Positions 39,701 through 50,800 of a stretch of DNA of 64,000 nt are shown here, piece by piece. Under the pieces are notes generated by a model that made no database searches, was not told where the DNA came from, and saw nothing but the letters and a program-made list of their open reading frames with translations. The DNA lies in the NCBI GenBank assembly GCA_034008185.1, contig CM067084.1, positions 3,181,385 to 3,245,384 of the forward strand. The letters run 5' to 3'. Numbering within the stretch: position 1 is the first letter of the stretch; the number at the start of each line of letters is the position of its first letter. A program made the translations under genes and the position numbers. This DNA is from Gorsachius magnificus (Eukaryota; Chordata; Aves; Pelecaniformes; Ardeidae).

Positions 39701-42700
39701 GCACATTTTTGAGGCATCCTCGGAGACTATTTTCAACAGGAGCATCCTCAACACTTAAGTCACTGTTACCCCATTGCAGTCGTCTGATTGATTATACGTA
39801 ATTTAGCATACCAATTTTCTGATGAAGGTGGAGGGGAGGTTGGAGGCAGCTGCTGTAAATCAATATAGCTCCATAAATTTGGTCCAAAGCCCATATAGTC
39901 ATCTTTTTTATCTTAGAATGTATAGAGTGATTCATTCTTTGTGAATTAATCTAGCCTTCCAATTTTGCAATCAACCTAAAATACCTTAGTCTTTTGTCTT
40001 TTTTTCCTCTCCTCCTGAAATGAAGAGCTAAAATCCCCATTAAAAAACCCAAAGCAATATGCATCAGGAAGTTACGACAAGTTATTCACATGACATTATT
40101 CTTATCAACAGATAGGCAATTTCAAGACCGCGTTCTCATCATATAGCTGAAAAACTCTTCCAAATAGCACGCGCTTCTTCCATTGAGATTAAGAAGTTAA
40201 AAAAAAAAAAATCACGGGACAATGATCCCCTCACCAGGAAATAATAAAGTTATTAGTAGACACCTTCTGAACAAAACAGCCTGATTTGCTTAAATATTAG
40301 TAATTTCTTATTACTGAGCAAAATAAAGCAACATGGAAAACAGGAAACAAACTCTTAACTAAATGTGGGGTGTTCTTTAAAAAAAAAAAGTGAAAGGGTA
40401 CGCTGTATTGCATAGCAACCAGTGCTTACTAATCTCTTCATTACCAATGTTTTTAAATAACTTAGCTTCGTTACTATCGCAGCTACAGCTTCCTGACAGA
40501 TAAAGAAAATTATTCAGAAGCTATTTCTTGCCCTGGCTTGTTGTCTGGCTCAGTGACAACGGTACATGACCCCAACTCTCCGACAGGCTGGCAGGGGACC
40601 ATCAATCCCATTTAACCTCCATTTCAGAACACTGGCCTTCATCAGAGAAATATTGCACTTGGGTCCCTTACAAATAACTTCACTTCCCCTCGAAACGCAG
40701 GCTTGGATACGGTTTGGGCATTAACTGCATGTGTCACACACTAGAATTGCCTTAATACAGGAGTGCAGTTTAAGGGAAACCATGACTAAGATACATTTTT
40801 GTTCTTTGGTGCTTGGTAACTATCAAGTAAATGAGGCAGCACAAACTAATTAAAACAAAATGAAGAGCAGCAAGAAAGGTATCAAAGACATGTCCTTTCA
40901 AAAAGAAAAGAATTAATAACTCCTAAACATTATTTTTCTTAATTCTGTGTCCATATCTCTTCAGTGTGTTAAAATTGACTCACATGCCATGAGAAGACTG
41001 TCACACATCCCAAAATAAACTTAGTAATCGTCAGCCATCACGCCCCAAACCTTGCAAAGCCATTGTTTTCAAGCTGATTACACACTAATGATGTAACAAA
41101 AAAAAAAAAAAATAAACTGACATAGATGTTTGGAGAGAGCAGCTCATCTTTAAGAGCATATCACAAAGATTGATAGCACAAGTTTTAAAGGAACAGTAAT
41201 GGGAGAGTTGTCAAAACATTTATACAGAATATATGCACAAAAGTAAATGCAAATTCATTTTAGCTAAGCACGTACTTTCACATCAACATGGTGCTTACAG
41301 TAAAGTATAAGTTCATGTATTTATGTATCTACAGCCCTTGAAAGTTACTGTCACATATGAGTCAAATTCAATTCCAGTTATTATACAGGTGCCTTTTGGC
41401 AATGTTCATTTTAATAGTAATACTTTGAGGTGCCAAACTATTTAAACAAGAGTCTTTTTTTCCTACTAACACTAGCAGCCGGTTGTTTTGCTGGATGAGA
41501 TTATGACTCTGCAGGGTGCACGAACAGCAGCATTCAAGCAACTCCTAGTGCCACTACAGAGCTGCCAAGGAGATCTAGACAATACCCGATGTCACACACA
41601 GATAAGAGTTGTGTTACCGCACTTGCACTGGTATCGTTGAGGACATGCTGCAGCCCAGAGGCCAGACGTACGCTTAAGGGACTCTGCTTCCTTCCAGGGT
41701 TGCCATGATGTTCGTACCTCAGCTCAGCAGAGAAGGAAGGGAAGAACACACAAGGAAAGCGTGAGGACCAGGACAGGGCATAAAGCAAGAAGATTAATTT
41801 TATATATACTTACAGATGCTACCAAACGTTCCCCTACAGCCCAAACAGGCGTACAGTTCTTGTCTTATCCCCCCAGTGCCACAGGCTCACAGACTGGGTT
41901 GGAAGCATCCCGGCGCTTCTGGGGGTAACTGCTAGGGTGGAGGGAAGAAAGCTGTGCTATACTGCTGAGGAGTCCCACCTTGCCAGGGACCTACCTAAAG
42001 GGAGCTCTGTCCCCCATTTTTGATGCATTTCCCAAGTTTCGACACTTTAACAAAGTTACTTTAAAATCAGGAAGCTACCAAAAAACCCAAAGAAAATAAT
42101 AATTTTCAGTGTTTGAAATGAAAGACAGGAACAATATATAATGCCGAAAATAAGAAAAGAGAGTACATTAATTACTTGTGCTACACAATCAATAGATGCT
42201 TTTTCACAAAACCCCTGCATCATTCAGCACATAAAATGGATGGAGCGCCTCGGTAAGAGCTTGCTATTTTATCTCCACTTTTTCAACCCAGCTGTGACTA
42301 CAAAGTTATTCATTTCCCGATTGCGTCCTTTTGAAAGCTAATAATTTATACATAAAACCATACATAGGAGAGCAAGAGAACTGACAAGACAAACAGTCAG
42401 CTACTGCAAAAACTCAAATGCCTGGGTCATTTGAATAAGGATTTCTGTCTTTGATACGGGGTACTTCTTTTTAGTGTTTTGGTCTTGTTCTTGATCCTAC
42501 GCCCATATTCAGCACAATATTTCAACTCTAGCAGTACCTATCTGTGTTCTTCAACATCACTTTTCCTTTGTAACCCTTCTATTTCCCCTGCCTGAATTTA
42601 AGAACACATCCTATATTCTAGGATAGCAGGCTTCATATTTCCCACCCAGCGACACGAACAGAGGTGGTGGCAGGAATTTGTCTTAGGATCTGAATGCCCA

Positions 42701-43780
42701 GTCCAAGTTTATTTCATTGCATGCTTCAGACTGCCTGATGCACGAGGCAAGCAACGGTTCATCGATTAACAGCGTATTTACAGTTTCAAGACTATCGCTA
42801 CCACTACAGTGATTTTAAAAACATCAGTTAACAAAACAGAAAGAGGAATGAGAACAAAGTAGATTGCTTTGTCAATTTTTGGCCACACCAGAGGCTATCA
42901 TCTCCAAGCTCCTGTTGTAGAGTTCCAAGAAGGGATGGAGCAAATAGCAGCTCCCAGCTAACCCTCCTAACGGAGAGGTACAACCAATGCTGTCACATAC
43001 CCCCACGTTAACCTTTTCCTAAACGGGAAGGTCATTTCTTCCTCCTCCTCTGAAAACACCATCTGTGCTCTCCTGGATGCTGCTGGCCTTCCTTGGACAG
43101 TTTCTGTTATTCTGATACATTTTAGGACGGTTGTCCAAAGGTGAACATCATTTATAGAGGTTCCCACATCACACTTCTGTTTCGGTATTTGTCCAGTTCT
43201 TAACACAAAATTCTGGTTTTCCAGCTGCTACGCCATTTTAAGGTTTGGAAGACTAATGGCTTAGTCCAAAAACATCATTAACTGCTTCCCTTGAATAGTT
43301 ACTAATGTGAACACCAGCAACTTCCGCTGCTGCACATTACCTCACCTTCACCCGCCAGCACTTCCTCCCGTCTGAAGGAGCAGCTGTAGCCGTTCGGCAA
43401 CTCCATAACCACCGACCTAAGTTTTGCATCCCTCGCAAAAGGCACTGCTTGGTTTCTTTTTTAATTCCGCTATTTGCATTCACTTGAAAACTTCTTCTAT
43501 AACAAACTGTACACAGACTCCTTAGGAAGTACCCAGTTTCCACCTAAAAAATGGCTGTTTATGTCTAAGTGCTAAAGAAAAGAGCTAAAATGTCGCAGGA
43601 AGCATCTATTACCTACCGCTGTGCAGGATTTTATCCAAGTGCTTTGAGCTTTTAACTCAACTCCATCAGCTGACTCCCCTCTGAGAATTTATAGATATTC
43701 ATTAACATTTGCTAATATCACACCATGAATACTGTCTTTGTCTTATTTAACATACACTTAAAAACTATACCCACTCACAT

Positions 43781-43843
43781 GCACGTATATATACACATAC
43801 ATATATATGCGTAAACACACACACTTCCATTTTTTTTTTTTTT
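43781..43843. repeat. Imperfect (TA/CA) microsatellite and T14 run
   Basis: Alternating purine-pyrimidine sequence made of short TA, CA and TATG blocks ends in (CA)5-6. Six bases later a T14 run begins. It is too interrupted to be a long uniform array. Confidence 0.8.
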
Positions 43844-46119
43844 AATTAAAAATGTTTGGGAAAAATACTAATTGCACAGCTTTGATATTTAGAATACACA
43901 ACAACTTCCTCCCTATCATTTTTATGACCTTTTTTAGTTAATATAATTACCGCTACAGCAGATCATAATTTGTTCTCATGGCTACAAATTAGAGACAAAT
44001 TGCTGTGACATTACAGTCTGAGCAAAACAAGAGCAGACAATGAGGCAGCCCAGCTTTAACCAGCTTCTTTAGCTAAAAGGCTCCAAGTACACAAAGGAAA
44101 TAAAAAAAATACTACTTCTACCTCGGCGTTCCCACCTCTGCACCAATGCAGGCCTCTGAACCATAGACATTACAGCCACAGGTGGTTGTAAAAAACTTGC
44201 ATTTACTTTAAAATATATGCAATGAATGCCAGCCCTTTTCCTCCTTCCCCCTACCCAAGTGAATCCAGAGAATGGATTTTGTGACAGACTAAACAAATTG
44301 CTTTTGGAACAGTTCATTAAAAGCTTTGCATTCCTACCCCGAGGTATATGCTGGGGGCAGTATTTTGTTACGTCAGCTTGCTCCCTTTTTGATAGATGAA
44401 TAATTTGGGGGTGTTATAATTTTTTTTAATTATTATTGCATGCCATTGTAAAATAGTCTAGGGAAGTCAATGATTCATAAAAATGGAGATATTTACTACA
44501 TGCCACTGATACTTTAAGAAGGAAAAACCTACCCTATCCATTACGACAGAGTGATGAGACCGACCTAGTTCACCCTCAAATGTGTCAGTGGAAACCTTCC
44601 AGCCATTAACACTTACATCCAACACAAACATAAACCTCACGTACAATTGATTTTGCAGTGACTCTTGAAATAAAGCCGAGGAAACAATAATCTTCAGAAA
44701 GAAGAGAACACGCATGAAGCACTCAGACTGACAGAAGATTAGATCTGCATTTTTAAGTGGCACTTAAAGACTGAAGAGTAAAATTTCTGCAGCATACAAA
44801 CACACTTAGAGGTAGGCACAAGCTGAAAAGGATGACTTTCGACACCCCCAAGTCTTTGATGGTGTTTGAAACTGTGAAAAGTTTTATACTTGGCCCCATC
44901 TTCAACTTCTACCTGTTCCAGGAGTAGCACTGGAACACGGATGGAGAAAAGCAGAGGCAACAATATTCCGCATTTACATTTCATTTAAGATTGTTCTGAC
45001 CTACGTTCCAGCTTTTACTCCCAGCCAACAGTTAATATACCAGGCAGAAGACGTGGCATTGCCTCCTAGGTGGTTTATCTAGCTGGAGAGGAGACCCACC
45101 GGGGACAAAACCAGCATAAAATAGTTGAATTGAGACTCGAGGCAACCAATTGTTATCTGAAACATTAAAACAAGGAGAATATCTTTAAAATTAGCTCTGA
45201 AAAGTGGCCAGACTTATGTTTTCATCTCTTCTGGCACAATATGGAAACTCCAAAAGCTGCATGAGAATAAAGCGTTTTCTCAACATATGTTTATAAACAA
45301 AATGTAAGAAGTTTGTCTGGCTGATAAGAACTACCCACTGTCTCACTGGAAAAAAAAAAAATAATGCCCTTCTGACTGCCATGCTTGTAGTAAAAGAAAA
45401 TAAATGAGACCTTAAGGCTAAGACAGATGTAAAAAAATGGCGACCAACCTGTTGCTCTTTGTAGTCAATGCTTCACATGTCAAGTTTTACTTTAGGACTG
45501 AGAAATGAGCCACAGAAAGGCTTAGGACCATATCAGACACTTCCCTCAGGATTTATGCTTTGGACTCTTTTTTCAAATCAAGCAAAGTCTCTTTAGGAGA
45601 TCTTAGCCCATCTGACGTGGATTCTTCCTTGTATTCTTATTAAGAAAAGGGGGGAAAAAAAAATCAGAAGAGAACAAGCTACAGAAGGGCCACCTACAAT
45701 CTGCTGCTTAAACAGTGACTGCCTGAAGCAAGAGATGCTTTCTGCACCCATTTTCTTCCCAGCTACTAAACAAAAAGCTATTTTCAAGCATGGCTACACA
45801 ACATCTTAAACCAGCTAAAACCCATTCACAGAGCATCACTCAGCCCTTGGCCAACATATCCAGCTTCCCACTCCTCCTGGTGGCAGTCTAGGTTCAAACC
45901 TGGTGCTGGACAGTTCAATTATCCTGTCTGCCTCACGGCCCATTAGCTTCCATTTCTGGTGGAGCAATCCCTCTTCGGTTGTACTTAGCTTAGCTGCTAA
46001 TTGCCCCAGCATCTGAAAGCATTCCGTGTAAAAATCAATAGCAAGAGTGAAATACTTTTAAGTCTTCATAGAGACTCTGGAATTTCTCCCATTTTGTAGT
46101 CACAGAGCCCAAGAAGAGT

Positions 46120-46164
46120 AAATACATATATATACAAATAAATAAATATATATAGATATATATA
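46120..46164. repeat. A/T-rich imperfect (TA)n and (AAAT)n stretch
   Basis: TA dinucleotide blocks, an AAATAAATAAAT block and further TA blocks. It encodes the IYIYIYL-type runs of the overlapping minus-strand frame at 46035-46388, which are therefore not meaningful protein. Confidence 0.85.
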
Positions 46165-46623
46165 ACCATGACTACTTCATCTTCATTGTGTTTACAGTAA
46201 AAGTGATCCTTGCATTTCATAACACAGGCCAAATCATGATGGATTAAATTAATCATGAAGAAAATGAGCCTCTTGCGTACAAAGAAATACAAGAAGGCAA
46301 AAAGCAGTGCAAACTCACCATACACAATTTCATTCTTGCTTGGAAGGAACAGTCTGAAGTCAAATGGTATTTTATTCATTGTGCCCATTCAAACTTTCAT
46401 GTCCCCTGAAGCTGCTACAAAAGTACTATTTAATGTGAAATGCTAAGCTGTTTTTTTTTCATTTCCTTAGAAAATTCCAACAGACAGCAAATAGTCACAG
46501 CTTCAAAAAAAATCTCTATACATCTAGACAGAATTTGAAGATAGGCATGTTGTATCATTTTTAAACACAACACAAAAATAAGTAAGCTACAGCAATGCAA
46601 CTGGAAGGAAAGGAGGACTTTCC

Positions 46624-46703
46624 ACAGAATCACAGAACAGCTTGGGTTGGAAGGGACTTTCAAAGATTATCTAGTCCACCCTACCGCCCCGCGCAGGAAC
46701 ATC
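46624..46703 (-). mobile_element. CR1 LINE, very short 3' end
   Basis: About 80 bases. The plus strand starts 'cagaatcacagaacagcttg' and continues 'ggttggaagggactttcaaa' then 'atctagtccaccc'. This is the reverse complement of the last part of the CR1 3' UTR. It is strongly 5'-truncated and too short to carry coding sequence. Confidence 0.87.
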
Positions 46704-47848
46704 ACGTTTTGTGTTTGCACATAAGAGCATTTCAGACGTGAGCCTCAGAAGATTTAATTTAACTTTTAATGTACACTGACAAACAAAGAAGAAATCCCGA
46801 AGTGCTGCATCTAGTTTTTAAGGCGGAAAAATTTATAAAATAAAGCTAGCTAAGGTGCCGACATAAGATCCTTCTGCTAGTTCTAAAACTTCTATCGCTC
46901 ACTTTAAACGTCTTAATACAAGCCTGTAGGTCCCCCACTTACAGCCTTTTTCAGTAATAGACAATGAAGTTACCTAAAGGAAAACACCACCAGTAGTGTG
47001 TGACACGCTCAAATAGCGAAGTACTCCGATGGCTTGCATTAGAGGTCATCTCAGGCTCAGAAGTACTTGTTACAAAGGTCAGTAGTTCACATGGTGGAAA
47101 AACAGGTTTCCTTTCCTCAGACAACTTCTTTAGCAACTTATCACCATCGCTTGGTACGATACCAGTCCTGGTAAGCAATCAAGTGGTGTAAAACAAAGAT
47201 CTTCCCTACTTGTTGAAATAAAAAGGAAAAGTAGTGTTGCATTTGTTACTGAGCCCCTACGAATCAAACCTTCCGACATATACAAATAAGAATACAGAAG
47301 CGTCCCATTACAGATTACAGTTAATCAACAGAATTCTCCAGGTGAAACCAGGCTGTAGAGCACAGCCAATTCTCAACTCTCCTGAACAAAGTGCAGGATC
47401 CAATTTTGTATTTATTTCAGTAAACCAGTAAAAAGTAAATCTTTCCCAAAGCTCGTAAGCCTAGTTCTCAGGAGTAGCCAATGAGCCAGTTTTTAACTAA
47501 TTAGGCATTATGCAGCTCCTTCCCAACTCTTCTAAGTCAGGCAGAGGTATAGCAGAAAACAAGATTACATCCTCCCTTTGCTCGATTGCCAAAACTTGAC
47601 TCCTCTCCAGTGAAGTTAGGTGAATTTAGCACACAGAATTACCCTCTTAGTTCCACAGAAACGGAATCTAACAAGCAAGGGGGTTTTCCCCCAAAAATGA
47701 TACCATGTTGCTTACAGCTATCAAAACCGAGCCGGTATTCTTGGAATTAAACTTAAATTGAATTAAACGTAAACTGCCAAACATCTCAATACTTTAGTGA
47801 TTCTTACAAGCACCAAATCACTCTTTAAAGTTTACTGGCATGAGTATG
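46704..47848. other. Non-coding DNA, no gene seen
   Basis: Unique AT-rich sequence with no open frame above about 75 codons and no recognised repeat. Confidence 0.6.
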
Positions 47849-47886
47849 AACGGTACTGTCAAGCTGCAACGGTACTGTCAAGCTGC
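47849..47886. repeat. Perfect 19-bp tandem duplication
   Basis: The unit aacggtactgtcaagctgc occurs twice in a row (47849-47867 and 47868-47886) with no mismatch. Like the duplication at 2733 it appears recent. Confidence 0.95.
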
Positions 47887-50800
47887 AGAATTTGCCAGAT
47901 GTTTCAAAAAACAAAAAGACACAGCAAACACAGCTGTTAGTCGCATCTTTAGGAATCCAGGGCTGATCCTTCAGCAGATAAAATCCAGTGATGGGAACTT
48001 TGCACTGCTGCTGCCGCATCAAATCTGCATCCATATATTGTAGCAAACTGCATGGAGGGTTTTCCTTCCCTGCTCGGTCTGTCCTGCTCAGATTTTAATA
48101 CTGTGTTTTCTAGCGGATTGAGAGATTGTAATATTAGCGTGAAATAGAAAACGCAGTGACCGGATAAGCTTAGCATATAGAAATTGCACACTATCATGCG
48201 TAGCGCGTTAGTTCACAGAGGAATACATACATTCATATAAGCAGCCTAACAAGAAAAAAAAAATAGGGCAGCAAGATTAGAGAGAGTTTTAGTGGAAAGA
48301 TAGTAAATACTGTCTTTTATATTTATCTTCTAAGTCATTCAGCAGGGAAACTCCGACTGCCTAGCTGTGGATCCGGAACAAGTTGACACCAATAAAGCTA
48401 AATCCTATTCACCTGCTCCCCAGCTTCACTGCTTAGCTCTATGAACATTATTTACAAATTGAAACACTTGTAGGGCAGCACTCTTCAAAATAGATTTGTA
48501 TAAAAAAAATTATAAACCTGTTTGGAGTAAGATACAGCTTTTTTTCCACTCATTTTTCCTGTTCACTGGAACACACACACAATTAAAATCCAATTTTCAA
48601 AACAGTACATGGTCTTTGCTTCACTCTAAAGTCGGAGAGTGGACACTGCAAGTTCTCCTTGGCATCTTGAGCTCTGCATTTGCCTGCAGAGTAGACAGTG
48701 AGGTCTGCTGTCCCGTCGACCACTTTTACAGTTGCATGTTTTTTCATGGTCTCATAGTAGCCCATTTGCATTCCAACACACTTGTGTAAGCTTACTAACA
48801 AGGAAGTAGAGATCTATCGATCCCTGCTTTTTCCAGAAGTATGGTACTGGAAATAAAAGTTATTAGACACAGAGAAGTCAAAATAATAGCTTCTTATGCC
48901 CCTGAATAATAGAAATCCAGTGTACCTCTGTTCTTTGTTTGGACTTCTATCCAACAGGGAACTGCATCACTTGGGAAGGATAACTATTTTGAGCTGACTG
49001 CAAAGAGATTTTTTTATCATACATAAATCATAAGACACAATGTCTCCCAGTTAGATCTGGCAGATTTTGCCATTCAGCTACTATTCACAGAGGTTTTTTT
49101 GGTTCTCTAATGTTGAAAAACCATCAGGATGATCATTAAGAGATTCCAGGCAGATTCTCCTGTCAAGCTGGATGTTGAACACCCCACGAGTTGACTTAAT
49201 TTTCCAAAAACAATTACTGCATCTCTCAGCATTTTATCCGGTGCAGTACCAATTGCCCCAGTTCAGGATCACCAATGTGAAAAAAGGTGGCTGCTAGCAG
49301 CAAAGCAAAAGACAAGACTGGAAAGAAAGGGTGACGCCTGTTCTGCTGCCTGGTTCCACGAAAGGCGGGGGAGAGCACGTGCTGTAAACCCACGAAGCGT
49401 CTTTTAGCAAAAATTTTAAGAGTAAAAGGCAGGGCAGCATTTCCTCACTGCATAGCACAACACCGGCCACCTTGTTAACCACCAATGGCACACACACACA
49501 CATTTTGTTGTGTGATATAATATATATACATGCGCAGGTCTGACTGCGAATTCCTTAGTGTCTTGAAAAAGATGATAACACCTACCTCTCATGTCAGGCA
49601 GTACAAGGCTCAGCTGAACACCGGGGAAATCAGTGAGGACACAGTTCATATTTCCACTGGTATCTCTGCAGTCATACAGGCTCACAACTTGTGTTTTTAA
49701 AAGGCAAGGCAAAATTACCAGACAACAGGGACATTCTGAAATCCTAGAGGATTTTGACCTATTTTTAAGAATCCCTGACCTTAGCATGTTGACTGGCATT
49801 TACCTAAATGAACTCAATCTCAGTATAATATTTTGAGTCCTTTACTGAGACCTCAAACTTGTGCATATGGCTCAACAGACAAAAATATAACGCAACAGAC
49901 AAAAACAGGGAAAAAAAGCGCATCTCTGCTTCAAGAACCAATACCACAGATTGCTCGAGATGGTGACCATGCAGCTCATAAAGCAGCACCTGGTTTACTG
50001 AGATGCCCTGTTAAAACTTTCAAAGGCATAATATAAAATTGGATCGTTATTCCCATAAAAATTAAAGGAAATTTTTATTCCTCACCAGCAGTCTACTGGC
50101 TTCCAATAGAAAGCACATAGTTACAAAGAAGGAATGATAATGCACTGCAGGTGGTCATTAAGACCAACAGGAGACAACATGTTTCCAAGAGGAAGCTTCT
50201 AGTTGTTTCAGACACCTGATAACATGTCAGATGTAAACCAAACTGCCTGAAACGAATCACACTAATTTCGTCTTTTTGTATCATTATATCTGTTTCTCCA
50301 CAAAGTATCCTAATGTAGCACAGGAGACATAAATCTATATGCAACAAACTCGTTTTAATTTTACACTTACCAAATACACGAGGTATTTAGCGAGCACTGA
50401 ATTAGATCTAATATTTTTGCTTGGTATATAAAACTAGCACACAAGTAATTAAGGCTGATTTTTTTACATAGATTTTATCAATTCCAAATAACAGCTTAAG
50501 AAAAATCCCAGTAATGCAAAAGTTGTATCCTACTGTATTCTCCATGCAGTTGTCTTGTGGCTATACTATGGCTCCTAAGCTCGTATCATGGACTCAAGGG
50601 GAACCGCTTCCTGAAGTAGGATGCATTTCAGCCGACTGAAAGGATCAACTTTGAAGAGGGAGCCCTGGGTCTTCAAAGCCTGACACCAGCTTTAAGTAAT
50701 GCTGTATCTTTCATGCACTCAGGCCTCCACATCAGCGTCCATACGCTAGAGAAGGTAAATGTCAAACTTAAGTGAACCATCTGGGGTGCACAGAACCCCG

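Larger units (their letters stand above)
36741..46623. other. Non-coding DNA, no gene supported
   Basis: Mostly unique AT-rich sequence. A GC-rich patch with about six CpG lies at 39550-39655. A runs occur at about 40200-40211 and 41098-41112. A/T- and CA-rich microsatellite-like stretches are at 43781-43824 and 46120-46164, with a T14 run at 43830-43843. Candidate minus-strand exons at 44617-44663 and 46319-46388 are treated as findings. No RNA gene or promoter was recognised. Confidence 0.55.

Noticed and set aside
41870..41935. Possible fourth CR1 3' end (plus-strand text 'cacagactgggttggaagca')
   Set aside because: Only about 25 bases resemble the CR1 end. The expected continuation (gatcatctagtccaac-like) is absent, so the match may be accidental.
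45888..45910. B-box-like 'ggttcaaacc' as part of a tRNA or tRNA-derived SINE
   Set aside because: No A box at the proper distance, no cloverleaf can be folded by eye, and no SINE body follows.
31120..47525. Shared 15-base string 'ttatgcagctcctt' near 31126 and 47508
   Set aside because: Similarity does not extend beyond about 15-17 bases; expected by chance in 64 kb of AT-rich DNA.
49416..49799. Longest open frame of the window (127 codons, minus) as a single-exon gene
   Set aside because: Over about 128,000 codons in six frames, with stops at roughly one codon in twenty, a handful of frames this long is expected by chance. There is no recognised domain or promoter. Only its inner 102-nt splice-flanked part is kept as a hypothesis.
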